Source of the DNA: Orientallactaga sibirica
Taxonomy: Eukaryota > Chordata > Mammalia > Rodentia > Dipodidae
Reading direction: 5' to 3'
NCBI GenBank assembly: GCA_036365145.1
Contig: JAEOAD010000015.1
Coordinates: 41,079,001-41,143,000, forward strand
Length of the DNA stretch: 64,000 nucleotides
Shown here: one piece after another, positions 32,701 through 45,018 of the stretch
How positions within the stretch are numbered: the first letter of the stretch is position 1
How the letters are laid out: every line of letters starts with the position of its first letter
The notes under the pieces: generated by a model
What the model saw: only the letters and a program-made list of their open reading frames with translations
The model's database searches: none
What the model was told of the DNA's origin: nothing
Position numbers and translations under genes: made by a program

Positions 32701-34393
32701 CTGAATTTGGATCTACAGAACCCATATAAAGGTGGAAGTGCCTGTACTCCTGGCATTCCCACAGCCAGGTGGGAGGCAGAGAGGAAAATTCCTGGAAGCT
32801 TTTAAGCCAGCTAGCCTGGTACACGTGACCTTGTGTCAAACACAGTAGAAGGAAAGGACAGACTAAAGGCTGACCTCTGTGCCTCACATTTGCATCTTGG
32901 CATATGGGCAGCTGCACTCAGAACTTTTTTTCAGGTAGGGTCTCTAACCCATGCTGACCTGGTATTCCTAGGATGGCCTCAAACTCAAATTGATCCTACC
33001 TCTGCTTCCCATGTGCTGGGATTAAAAGTGAACTTATTTCACCCTTTATCACACTTTCTTTCTGAAATGTTCAGGGTTGGTAAAGGGGCTTTCCAGTGCA
33101 GGAATATAAAAGTTCAGGAGATGTGAAATGCCAAAGAAAGCTCAGGAATTTTTGTATTACTCATTTTGCTATCTTTTAATATTCCTTTTAAAATATATTT
33201 ACTTATTTATTTATTTGCAAGCAAAGGGGGAGAGAAGTTGGGTGCACCAGGGTTTTGAGCTGCTGCGAATGACCTCAAATGCATGTGCCACTGTGCATCT
33301 GGCTTTACATAGGTACTAGGGAATCGAACCCATGTTGTTAGGCTTTGCAGGCAAGTGCCATAACAGTTGAGCCATCTCTACAGACCAAATTTGCTATCTT
33401 TTAAATCAATACTGAATATGTTCTTATATTGCTTGTATTTTTAAAATAAATCTATAGTTTTGTTGGGATTTATTCATTCATTCAGTATTTATTTTTGGCT
33501 TTTCAAGCTCTGGCCCAGGCTGACCTGGAATTCACTAACTCAGGGTGGCCTCACACTCCAGCCATACTCCTACCTCTCTGCCTCCCCAGTGCTGGAATTT
33601 AAAATGTATACCACAATGCCCTGCCAGAATTTATTTATATATTTTTAGGATAAAATCTGCTTTTTTGGAGTGAATGATCTTTTGATATATTCTTCTATTC
33701 TGTTTGTCAGTATTTTATTGAAATGGTTTGTATCTATGTTCATGAGTGAGTTTGGCTTGTAATTTTCTGTTTTTCTTCTGTCATTGTCTGGTTTTGGTAT
33801 TGGTAATGTTGGCTTTGTAGGAGTTTGGTAGTATTCTTCCTTTTCTATTTTGTGAAAAAGTTTGAGAAGCATTGATGTTAGTGCTGCCATGAAGGTCTGG
33901 TAAGATAAGATGGGTATCTGGGCCTGGACGTTTTTAGTTGGGAGATTTTTCTTTTTAATTCTTCTTATTATTATAATTATTAATTTTTATTTTGTTTTTT
34001 CTAGGTAGGGTCTCACTGTAGCCCAGTCTGACCTGAAACTCACTATGTAGTCTCAGGGTGTCCTCGAACTCATGGCAGTCTCCTACTTCTGCCTCTTGAG
34101 TGCTGAAATCAACGGGCGTGTATGCTACCACACCCAGCAATTAAATAATTCTTTTGGTCAAATTTGTTAAGGGTTTATAAATATTGTTTGTACTTTCAAA
34201 GAACCAACTGTTTCATTGATTTTTTTTTTTGCATTTTTTCTTTTTCTTCTTTTCTTTTTTTGGGGGATTTCTATTTCATTAGTTTTGCCCTAATCTTTAT
34301 TATTTCCTCCTGTCTACTGATTTTGGTTTGCCTTGTTCTTTTTCCAAGGCCTTAAGGTAAAGCATGAAGTTATTTACTTGTGACCTTTCTAAT
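29712..34393. repeat. 4.7-kb tandem duplication, copy 2
   Basis: Same content and order as 24979-29711. It is about 50 bases shorter, mainly through one-base losses in runs of two or more equal bases, for example CCGCC to CGCC near 30247 and GGAGCCGG to GGAGCGG near 30328. The right end runs straight on into more antisense L1 (34530 onward), so this copy keeps the original right flank while copy 1 keeps the left flank. Confidence 0.93.
30207..30475 (+). pseudogene. FBXW11-like retrocopy fragment (copy 2)
   Basis: The second copy lies in the tandem duplication. Compared with copy 1 the leader has lost several bases (CTGCTGCCCGG... reads CTGCTGGGAGG...). ATGGAGCGG has lost one C, so the FBXW11-like frame is no longer entered from that ATG; an upstream ATG (30221) reaches it instead. 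The changes look like sequence noise. Confidence 0.5.
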
Positions 34394-37300
34394 TTTTTTT
34401 TCTTTTTTTTTTTTTTTTCGGAGGTAGGATTTCACTCTAGCCCAGGCAGACCTGGAATTCACTATGTAGTTTCAGGGTGGCCTTGAACTCTCATGATGAA
34501 CCTCCTACCTCTGCCTCCCGAGTGTCTAATTTCTTAGTGTAGCCACTTAAAGCTATAAATTTCCCTCTTAGGACTGCCTTCATTATGTCCCAAAGGTCTT
34601 GGTATGTTGTATTCTCATTATCATTTGATTCTATGAAGTTTTTGATGTCCTTCTTTGATTTCTTCATTGACCCATTCATCATTTAGTAGTGTACTGTTTA
34701 GTTTCCATGATTTTTTTGTGTGCTCTTATAGCTTTTCTTACTGTTGATTTATAGTTTAATCCCATTGTGGTCAGACAGATTGCAAGGAATTATTTCAGTT
34801 TTCCTGAATTTATTACGATTTGCTTTGTGTCCTAATATATAGTCTGTTTTAGAGAACGTTCCATGTGCTGCTGAAAGAATGTATATTCTGCAGCATTTGG
34901 ATGGAACGATTTGTAGATATCTGGTTAAGTCCATTGTTGTATGAGCTCATTTAGTCCAGATGCTCTTGTGTCTGTGTGTTTTTGTTTTTGTTTTTTCTTT
35001 TGGTTTTTCAAGGTGGGGTCTCTTTGTAGTCTCAGAGTGGCCTTGAACTCATGGTGATCTTCCTACCTCTGCCTCCCCAGTGCTGGGATTAAAGGCATGT
35101 GCCATGCCTGGCCTCTTGTTTATTTTTGCTGGGATGACCTGTCAGTCAATATAAAGTGACTTTGTTTTTTTGTTTTTTTTTTTGTTTTGGTTTTATGAGA
35201 TAAGGTCTTGCTTTCTAGCCCAGACTGATCTGGAATTCAGTACGTAGACTCAGGGTAGCCTTGCACTCACAGCAATCCACCTACTTCTGCCTCCTGAGTG
35301 CTGGGATTAAATGCATGTGCCACCACACCCAGCTAGCGTGACCTTTAACTTTTCTAACTAATGTTGGTTTGAAGTCTACCCTTTCAGTTATTAGGATAGT
35401 GACACCTGCTTGTTTCCTAGGCCCATTTCCTTGAAATACTGTTTTCCAACTTTTCACCCTCAGATGGTGTCCATCTTGTAGAAAAGTGAGTTTCTTGGAG
35501 GCAACAAATAGAAGGATCCTGTTTTTTTTTTCCTTGAGTAAGGTCTCGCTCTAGCCCAGGCTGACCTGGAACTCACTCTGTATCCTCAGGGTGGCCTCAA
35601 ACTCGAGGCACTCCTCCTATCTCTGCCTCCCAAGTGATGGGATTAGAGGCGTGTGCAACCACGCCTGGCAAGATCCTGCTTTTGTTTGTTTGTTTGTTTG
35701 TTTTTGAGGTAGGGTCTCACTCTGGCCCAGGCTGACCTGGAATTAACTATGTAGTCTCAGGGTGGCCTTGAACTCATGGCGATCCTCCTACCTCTGCCTC
35801 CTGAGTGCTGGGATTAAAGGTGTGCACCACCACGCCCTGCTTAAGATCCTGCTTTTTAACTCAGTCTTCAAGCTTGTGTCTTTTGTGGGGGCATTGAAGC
35901 CATTGATATTGAGTTATTATTTTTATTTTCTAAAGATTTATTTTTATTTGTTTATTTATTGTAGACAAAGGGGTGTATAGGAGAAGTGAGAATGGAGTGC
36001 ACCTGCAGACTGCAGAAGAACAAAAGATATATGCACCACCGTGTGCATCTGGTTTACGTGGGTCCTTAGGCTTCACAGTCATGTGCCTTAACCTCCTAAG
36101 CCATCACTCCAGCCCCCTTTTATTTTTATTTTTATTTTTTGGTTTTTAGGGTAGGGTCTCACTCTAGCTCAGGCTGACCTGGAATTCACTATGTAGTCTC
36201 AGGGTGGCCTGGAACTCACTGTGATCCTCCTACCTCTGCCTCCCGAGTGCTGGGATTAGGCGTGCGCCACCACGCCCGGCTTCCAGCCCTCCTTTTAAAG
36301 AAGAGTTATTATTGAAAGTTGTGCATTTGTTCTTGCTATTCTTCATTTTGTAGTTCTTCCTGTTTTTACTTGTATTAACTATTACTTGAGTTTGGTTTAT
36401 TTTTTGCTGTTTCCTTATGTGCATACTTTTCTTTCTCTTCAGCATAATGGATCCCTTCAAGTATTTTCTGTAGAGATGGTTTGGTTGTCTATATATTCCT
36501 TTAGCCTGTTTTGGTTTTTAGAGGTAAAAAGTTTCACTGTAGTCAGGCTAACCTATTCACTATGTAGTCTTAAAGTGGCCTTGAACTCATTGTAATCATC
36601 CTACCTTTGCCTCCCATGTGCTGGGATTAAAGAATGTACTGCCATGCCCTGCCATAGCCTGTTTTGTTGTAGAATGTCCTTATTTCTCCAAAAATTTGGA
36701 TGGATAGTTTTGCTGGGTAAAGTAATCTTGCATGACAGTTGTTAACTTTCAGAACTTGGAATAGATCATTCCAAGCCCTTCTGTCTTTTAAAGTTTGTGT
36801 TTAGTAATCTGCTATTATCCTGATGGGCTTGACTTTATATGTGACTTGATTTTTCTCTCTAACTTCTTTCAATTACATTCTTTGGTTTGTGTGTTCTGTA
36901 GTTTAATTATAATATGGTATTGAAAGATTCTTTCCTGATTTTGATTGTTTAGCGTTTTAAAGGCTTCCTGTATCTTTAGTGGCACCACTTTCCCTGTTTG
37001 GAGGAGATTTTCTTCTGTGATTTTGTGAAAACATCTACTATACATTTGGAGTGAAATTCTTCTATACCCTGAATTCTTTTGATCTCTTCATAGTGTCTGG
37101 GATGTCTTGAAATTCCCATTCACACCTTCCTATTAGTTTCTCTTTCTCTTTGTTGTACTGTGTTAGATCTGCTACCTGGTCTTGTAGTTAAGATATCCTC
37201 TCCATGATTCATTCTACTGGTGAGACTTCTTGAGTTTTCTATTTGACTTACTCTTTTTCATTTCTAGTATTTCTGATTGCTATTTTTTTCATTATTTCTA

Positions 37301-38640
37301 TTTCCTTACTCATGCTGTGCATTGACCTCCTTATTTCATTAAGTTAGTTTCCTGTGTTCTCCTTCAGGAGTTGGTTGTCTTCTTTGATTTCTTTGGTTTT
37401 TAATTTTTTATTTTGGATTTTTGAGGTAGGGTCTTATTATAGCCCAGGCTGACCTGGAATGCACTTTGTATTCTCAGGGTGCATTTTCTAATTATCTGCA
37501 GTATTCTTAGATATGTAAATCTCACTTTATATATCTTCAGGGTAGGAATTTAAGGTACCAGGTGTGGTTCTTATTGCTTCCAAAGTAACAGCAGAAGTGA
37601 CCCTAGGTGTTGAGTTTGCCTGCTTTGCAAGTTTTCTAGTAGGCTAGGTAGAGCAAATTACGGGCAAATTCTAAAATTCAACTGAGCAGTATATACATTC
37701 TGTCAAAAGCAGCAGAGTATTTATGCAAGAGTGAGGATTTAAACAAACAGATAATCTAATAAAGCCTAAATCCCTAAGGGAGTTTGACCACACCCTTAAT
37801 CCTGTCAACTGCGGGTCATGGAGGGGAGTTGAGATTTCTGGTCTGAAATGGGTTCCAGGTCAGCCTGGGATAAAGTAAGACATTGTCAACAATAATGACA
37901 GAAGAAAAAGACAGACGCCCTATAAATCAGGACACGTCAAAAGTGACAGTAGTCACCGCCAAAATACTGCTTATTTGAAAATGATAATTCCATGCAAGAA
38001 TATATCAATCAAATCATACTCATAACCTGCCCTGACATGGAAGGTGAGATTAGCACTTCAAAGTCTACCTGGCTTTGTGTAAATAGGCCCTGTTACCTTT
38101 TCAGATAGCTTCCAATCTCACCAATGCTGAGTGCTCACCTTGATCCCTCTGTTGTACTCAGGCTGCTTGGATGGCTAGATCTGGTGTTCTGACCAGCTGA
38201 GCTGGATGCTGTGAGACTGGGTGTGGTTGAGTTCTCAGGTGGTTGTGGCACTGGCTGTTGAGGGTGGGAGGCTGTACAAGATGCCTGGAGTTGTACCAGA
38301 GCTGCTCAGCTGGTCCCTGCTGTCTTTTGGGTTTCTTGACTGTGAGAAGGCTGATGTGAGTGGAAAATCCCTCCACCTGGTTTCTGGTCTTGCAGCTCTG
38401 CTTTGGCAGGGTAGGCACACAGACTGGAGCCAATGGCACCTCAGCAGGATTCTGGCCAGTTTCCTCTTTGCTAGAATATCTAAGTATATCCTGCTTCTCT
38501 GCTGTGGTTGATAATTCCTTATACACCTTCACTTTTTGTGTAAAGAGTATATTTTGCTATTTTTCTGCTTATTTCTCTCCCTGGGCTGCTTTGGCATGGC
38601 TACTATCGTAAGTCCTGGCCCTATGTGTGTGGTGGGCTTT
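33640..38640 (-). mobile_element. long antisense L1 with SINE interruptions
   Basis: Minus strand, right to left. A GC-richer block at about 37860-38640 is probable L1 5' UTR. About 36300-37480 is AT-rich sequence in the ORF1 part. About 34540-35440 is the ORF2 endonuclease, with PHGTFSK-like and SDHNGIKL text at 34749-34934 and DNENTTYQDLWDIMKAVLRG at 34491-34682. About 33640-34390 is the RT region with [10 protein letters not shown]. Frames are broken, so it cannot move. SINE insertions are B1 (-) at about 34425-34520, 35005-35115, 35195-35335, 35545-35670, 35705-35842, 36150-36280, 36515-36655 and 37425-37482, and tRNA SINE (-) at 35940-36113. The 3' end of the element was lost or scrambled at the duplication. 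Confidence 0.75.
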
Positions 38641-38767
38641 TTTTTTTTTGTTTTTGGTTTTTGGTTTTTCCTGATAGGGTCACTGGAATTCACTATATAG
38701 TCTCAGGGTTTAATCCTAGTACTGAGATTGAGGTGCCATTCTTGTTTTTCTTTAACCTAGTACTGAG

Positions 38768-39560
38768 GTGGCTCATCGGTTAAGGCACTTGCATGCAAAA
38801 CCTAAGGACTCCATATTTTTAAAGATTTATTTTTATTCATTTATTTATTAGAGACAGGGAGAGAGAGAGTGAGAATGGGCAGGCCAGAGCCTCTAGCCAC
38901 TGCAAATGAACTCCAGATTCATGTGCCACCATGTGCATCTGGCTTACATGGGACCTAGAGAATCAAACTTGGGTTCTTAGGCTTTGCAGGCATGTGCCTT
39001 AAGTGCTAAGCCATCTCTCCAGCCCATAAGGACCCCATTTTGATTCCCCAGTATCCATGTGAAGTCAGATGCACAAAGTGGCACATGTGTCTGGAGTTCA
39101 TTCCTTGTGAGATGTAAATTGAGTAAGGACATTGAGAAGCCCATGTCCCAAAGTTAGGTCTTGCTCTGCATATTTTCTTGCACAGACAACTGAAGTTTTT
39201 GTACTGTTTTAAGGCCATAATCTATATTATAGCCCCTATTGTAAATCATCTTATGCTTCTTTTTACATCTGTCCACTAGTTAACTTTTTTTTCTATTTCT
39301 GTTAAAGTTGCCTATCGCATAACTCAAGGTCTCTGGCTTTGGGCCAGGGCTCTGAGAACTAACAATAATGAATAACCCAAGATAAGGCATATAAACTCTG
39401 AGCTCATGCTAGCATGAAAATAAATTGATTCTCCACTCAGTCTTTGTTGCTGGTGCTGTGTGCATTAGTTTCCCGTATCACTTTCAGTGACTAGAGGCCA
39501 TGGTGTGCCCATTCTCTCAGTCTTTTATCTCTCAATTAAATAAAGTAATTAAAAAAAAAA
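38768..39560 (+). repeat. tRNA SINE split by two later insertions
   Basis: A plus-strand tRNA SINE is seen in three parts (about 38768-38810, 39027-39108 and 39483-39545). A minus-strand tRNA SINE (38812-39026) is flanked by AAGGACTCC and AAGGACCCC, consistent with a target duplication. The second interruption is the LTR-like element at about 39109-39482. This gives a relative age order. Confidence 0.7.
39109..39482 (+). mobile_element. probable solo LTR of an endogenous retrovirus-type element
   Basis: About 370 bases inserted within a SINE, starting near TGTGAGATG and ending near CGTATCA (the TG...CA rule is roughly met). Near its 3' part it has TATAAA (about 39390) and AATAAA (about 39419), then CTCCACTCAGTC, a layout like a U3-R-U5 unit. 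No internal coding region is present. I cannot name the family and do not see a clean target duplication. Confidence 0.5.
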
Positions 39561-39709
39561 AACCAAGAGAGAGAGGAAGAGAGTCATTCAGTTTGGGCAG
39601 AAACATCACCCTGACGCAGATGGAGACCATACCTCAAAAAAAAAAAAAAATCACACAAAAAAACAGTACCATGTAGGGATATAAATGCTATTCCTGGAAT
39701 GCAGAGATT

Positions 39710-39712
<3 letters not shown>

Positions 39713-39750
<38 letters not shown>
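39713..39750. repeat. (CA)n microsatellite
   Basis: About 38 bases of uninterrupted CA. A good candidate for length variation. Confidence 0.95.
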
Positions 39751-39751
<1 letters not shown>

Positions 39752-41080
39752 AGCTATAGGATCTGTCTTTACATGGGTCTGGAGATCCAACCTTAGGTAC
39801 TTAGTCTTGGACTGCAATTGCTTTGTTCACTGGGCCATCTTCTTAGCCCTGAATCTAATTTTTTCTTTGTGTTTTTAAAATTTTTTATTTACTTATTATT
39901 ATTTTTTTTTGGAGAGACAGAGAGAGGGAGAGGAAGACAGATGGGCATGCCAGCAGCCTCTCAGCTGCTGTAAACGTAATCTAGATGCTTGCGCCCCCTT
40001 GTGGTCAAGTGCAGCATTCCACCCTTGCGCCACTTTGCATCTGGCTAAACGTGGGACCTGGGGATTGCAACCGGGTTCTTAGGCTTAGCAGGCAGGTGCC
40101 ATAACTGCTAAGCCATCTCTCCAGACCTTGTATTTTATTTATTTACTCATTTGACAGAGACAGTGCAAACGTACTCCACACAGGCACACTATTTTTTTTG
40201 CATCTGGTTACACATGGGTACTAGCAAATTGAACTCAGACTGGCATGCTTTGCAAGCAAGCACCTATAACCACTGAGTTCTCTCTCCAGTACTATTGCTG
40301 AAGCTTAGTTTATTTGATCTTCTGTTTTTTCTTTTTCTTTCTTTCTTTCTTTTTTTTCTTTTTCTTTTTCTTTTTCTTTTTTTTTTTTTTTTTTTTTTTT
40401 TTTGTTTTTTTGAGGAAGGGTCTCACTCTAGCTCAGGCTGACCTGGAATTCACTATGTAGTCTCAGGATTTCCAGTCATTGAGATTGGTTTTTCTTCCAT
40501 ATCTCTATTTTCTTACTCATCTTTTTTTGTTTTGTTTTTCAGTTTTTTAAAAAGATTTTATTTTTATTTATTATTAGAGACAGAGTGAAGGAGAGAGAGA
40601 CAGAGTTAAAATGGGCATGCCAGGGCCTCTAGCCACTGCAAATGAACTCCAGATCCATGTGTCCCCATGTGCATCTGGCTTATTGGGACCTGGAGAATCG
40701 AACCTGGGTCCTTAGACTTCACAGGCATGCATCTTAACTGCTAAGCCATCTCTCCAGCCCCCCCTTTTTTTCTTTTCAAGGTAGGGTCTCTCTCTAGCCC
40801 ACGTTTACTTAGAATTTACTGTGTAGTCTCAGCCTGACTTCAAACTCAGAATGATCCTCCTACCTCTGCCTCCCTAGTGCTGGGATTAAAGGCGTGAGCT
40901 GTCATGCCTTATCCTTACTCATATCTTTTATCTACCTTACTTCATTTATCTCCTTTCCTGTGTTCTCCTTGAATTCTTTTTTTTTTTTTCAACATGTGTT
41001 TTTAAATTTTTTTATTTATTTACGAGAGAGAGGGAGAATGGGCAAGCCAGGACCTTCAGCCACTGCAAAATCCAGATGCA

Positions 41081-41337
41081 GGGCTGGAGAGATGGCTTAG
41101 TGGTTAAGGCGCCTGCCTCCTAAGCCTAAGAACGCTGGTTGTAATCTCCAGCAGTTCCAATCTCCAGGTCCCATGTTTAGACAGATGCAAAGTGACGCAA
41201 GGGCGCAATGCCGCACTTGCCCACAAGGGGACACACACATCTGGATTTTGTTCACAGCAGCTGAGAGGGTGCTGTCGTGCCCATCTCTATCTGTCTTCCT
41301 CTCCCCCCCCACCCCTCTGTCTCTCTTCCAAAAAAAA
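41081..41337 (+). mobile_element. tRNA SINE (second subfamily) inserted in an older SINE
   Basis: The element starts GGGCTGGAGAGATGGC and ends in an A run. It is flanked on both sides by AAAATCCAGATGCA (41067-41080 and 41338-41351), a perfect 14-base target-site duplication that is itself part of the host SINE (- strand, about 41010-41440). Confidence 0.88.
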
Positions 41338-44300
41338 AAAATCCAGATGCATCTAGCTTATGTGGGTACTGGTAAATTGAACTTGGGTCCTTTGTCTTTG
41401 CAGACAAGGGCCTTAATCACTAAGCCATCTCTCCAGCCATCTCCTTGGATTCTTGCAGGAGTATGATTTCTTCTGAGCATACTTTCAATTATTATTTTGG
41501 ATTCTCTGTTTTGTATTTGTAATTCAGTTTCACTGAGAATCATTACATTTGGATTTATTATTTTTGGACAGTTTGTTGTTGTGTGTGCACACACATAGCT
41601 TCCATAAGTATAGACAATAAACCACAGTAATTCCCACATACCACCCTTATTTCCCCATCCCAAATCCACTTTCCATTGATTCTGTTACTCTTTCCAGTTA
41701 GTCTCTATTTTATTTTATTTCATTCATTCACTCATTTATTTTTTGTTTTTCGAGGTAGGGACTCATTCTAGCCCAGGCAGACCTGGAATTCACTATGTAG
41801 TCTCAGAGTGACCTCTAACTCATGGTGATCCTCCTACCTTTGCCTCCCATCCTCCCAACTCTGCCTCCAGTGTGCTGGGATTAAAGGCATGCGCCATCAC
41901 ACCCGGCTTTTCTGTTTTATTTAAGGTCTGCTTTGTGTCTGGAAGATTGTATTGTAAGCAGTTATTCCCTTTGGCTTTTACATTCATTCCACCAACTCTT
42001 CCACAATGAAACCTGAGCCTTGGAGGATGTGATAGATATGTCTCACTTAGTGCTGTACTACACTGTCACTTCTTAGCACTGTGATGACTTTTGACCCACC
42101 ACCTTCTGAAAAGAGAAGCTTCTCTAACTAAAAGTGAGAGTTGCATTAATGTGGGTATAAACATAAAAGCAGTGCTTAGAGGACAATTTGGTGGGCATAA
42201 TACATGCATTTAGCTAGACAACAGCAAACATTTTCCCCCTAGGGCTCATGACTTCCCCAACCATAAGTTTCTGACTAGGTTTTCAGTACCAGGCATCCAG
42301 TCCAATTAGAGAATAGTTACTTTCCTTCATAACAGACATGCCACTATTGCACCAGTGGGCACATCTGGCCAGGTTGGCCAGCTTTAAGGCTTACAAGGTC
42401 CACTGCTGTTTAACACCATTGATGATTTCTGTCCCAAAAGGTCTGGCTTATGTGGGTTCTGGGAAATCGAACCAGGGTCCTTTAGCTTAGCTTTGTAGGC
42501 AAGTGCCTTAACTGTTAAGCCATCTTTCCAGTCCACAGTTAATATTTCTGCTGCAATCACTGCCTCAGTTGGTACTCTCCTATAGAAACCATATTTATTT
42601 GGTGTGTAAAGGACTGAGCCAGAATTGTACAAAGATACAATTCTGTTGTATCAACATTTGTAGTCTCAGGAAGAATGTTGGGAATTTGCCAAAGAAATAC
42701 TTGTAATTATCTAAGTACACATCAGGGGTGTTTTTTTGTTTTTTGTTTTTTTTTTTTTTTTAATAATCTGAAGATAACAGATTTTATTTTGTTTTTTTTT
42801 GGTTTTTCGAGGTAGGGTCTCATTCTAGCTCAGGCTGACCTGGAATTCACTATGTAGTCTCAGGTGATCCTCCTACCTCTGCCTCTGAAATGCTGGGGTT
42901 AAAAGCATACACCACCACGCCTGGTTATATATCAGGGTTTTTAAAAAAATATTTATTTGGTTTTTGTTTTTTGTTTTTTGTTTTTTTTTTTTTTTGGTTT
43001 TGTTTTGTTTTTTGAGGTAGGGTCTCACTCTGGCCCAGGCTGACCTGGAATTAACTATGTAACTATGTAGTCTCAGGGTGGCCTCGAACTCTCGGTAATC
43101 TTCCTACCTCTGCCTCCCGAGTGCTGGGATTAAAGGCGTCCGCCACCACGCCCGTCCTCCAGCCACTGCAAAGGAACTCCAGACACGTGCCACCTTGTGC
43201 ATCTGGCTAACATGGGTCTTGCTGAATCAAACCTGAGTCCTTTGGCTTCACAGGCAAGCGCCTAAACTGCTAAGCCATCTCTCCAGCCCATATCAGATTT
43301 GATCAGAAGAACTTTAAATCTCTAAATTGATAGTTACCTGAAAATATGTAAAGTATAAATACATGGGGAATACTATGTATCTTGGTTAAGGAACTACTTA
43401 ATGGATAGTGCAAATAATTAGGTAGTGATGACTCCTTGTACACCCACAAGCTACATGGTTCTTTTACCTTTTATGCATGCTGTTTTACTTATGAGAGAAA
43501 AATCTGTATCTGAAAAGTCTGGCAGGGGAGATACCATGATTAAGAAGGTGACATTCAGGGGCTGGAGAAATGGCTTGGCAGTTAAGGCACTTATCTTCAA
43601 AGTCAGAGGAGCCATGTTCAATTCCCCAGTAGCCGCATAAGCCAGATGCATAAGGGACACGTGTGTCTGGAGTTTGTTTGTAGTGGCTGGAAGCCCTGGA
43701 ACATCCATATTCTCTCTCCCTCTCTTTCTCTATCAAATAAAATTTAAAAAAATATTTTCTTTTTGGGTTTTCTTACATATATTTTATTTATTTATTTTAT
43801 TTTGAGAGAGAGAGAATGAATGGGTGCGCCAGGGCCTCCATCCACTGCAAACGAACTCTATATGCATGCGTCATCTTGTGCATCTGGCTTATGTGGGTCC
43901 TGGAGAATCAAACTGGGATCCTTTGGATTTCCAGGCAAACGCCTTAACCACTAAGCCATCTCTCCAATCTCTCCAATGCCCACCACCCCATCCCCCCCTT
44001 TTTTGGGGGGGGATTTTCTGAGGTATGGTCTGTCTCTAGCTCAGGCTGACCTATAATTCACTATGTAGTCTCAGGGTGGCCTTGAACTCTCCGTGATCCT
44101 CCTACCTCTGCCTCCAGAGTGCTGCGATTAAAGGTGTGTGCCACCACACTAGCTTCTTTTTTTTTGAGGTAGGGTATCACCGTAGCCCAGGCTGACCTCG
44201 AATTCCCTATGTAGTCTCAGGTGGCACTGAACTCTGATCCTCCTTGCCTCTGCCTCCCAAGTGCTGGGATTAAAGGCATGTTCCAAAATGCCCAACTAAC

Positions 44301-45018
44301 AAATTTTCTTTTTTTCTAAGAGCCAGGTATGGTAGCGCTACCCTGAGACTACATAGTGAATTCCAGGCTAGAGTGAAACCCTACCTCAAAAAACCAAAAA
44401 GAAAAAAAGAAGGTGGTTTATCCAGGGCACAATTTATCCATTGTACTCTGAATGTGCTGACCCCTGAGATTTCCTCAAATGGAAACTTTACTGAATAATT
44501 TCTGATAGTGGGTGACTGTGCGGATGCTCTCCTTTGTAAAAATCAATTTTGTTAAGACCCATAAATTTTAATTTCTGAATTACTACCTTTGATAGCTAAC
44601 TGGAGAAATGGTTGTATGAAAAAGCAAAAATATATAGCTGGGACTAGAGAGATGACTAGCAGTTAATGTGCCTAATAACCTGAGATTAATTCCACAGTAC
44701 CCACTTAAAGCCTGTGCACAAAGTGATGCAGGTGTATGGAGTTTGTTTGCATTGTCTAGAGGCCCTGGCATGCCTGTTCTTTCTCACACACATATATTAA
44801 ACCCCCTTTGCAAATAAATAACTTTTTTTAAAAGAAGACATCCAGTTAGGTTGTCATAAGTGATAGCAAATTAATCTTACAAATTTAAGGATTTTGACTC
44901 CTAAGACCTTGTTTTAATTACTTACTTGATTGACTCACTTTATTTAGCCTCTGTATATTACAGTGATTTTGCTTTCTTGTGATTCTATGTTTTATTTTTT
45001 TTATTTTTCCATTTACAG

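Larger units (their letters stand above)
39560..45018. repeat. GPBP1L1 intron 1, right part
   Basis: Contents: (CA)n at about 39713-39750; tRNA SINE of a second subfamily (longer body, CCCCTTGTGG landmark, -) at 39912-40128; tRNA SINE (-) at 40140-40295; a pure pyrimidine tract at about 40328-40403; B1 (-) at 40412-40468; tRNA (-) at 40565-40763; B1 (-) at 40780-40912; antisense L1 pieces at about 40470-40520, 40915-40975 and 41450-41735; a SINE inside a SINE at 41010-41440; B1 (-) at 41748-41908; L1 3' UTR-like (-) at 41910-42430 and 42540-42700; tRNA (-) at 42440-42535; B1 (-) at 42805-42925 and 43012-43155; tRNA (-) at 43156-43290; tRNA (+) at 43558-43745; tRNA (-) at 43800-43970; B1 (-) at 44015-44155 and 44165-44300; tRNA (+) at 44638-44820. 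No coding exon. Confidence 0.65.

Noticed and set aside
38158..38532. A 124-residue minus-strand frame plus plus-strand frames
   Set aside because: GC-richer region best explained as antisense L1 5' UTR; no protein family recognised and frames are open on both strands.
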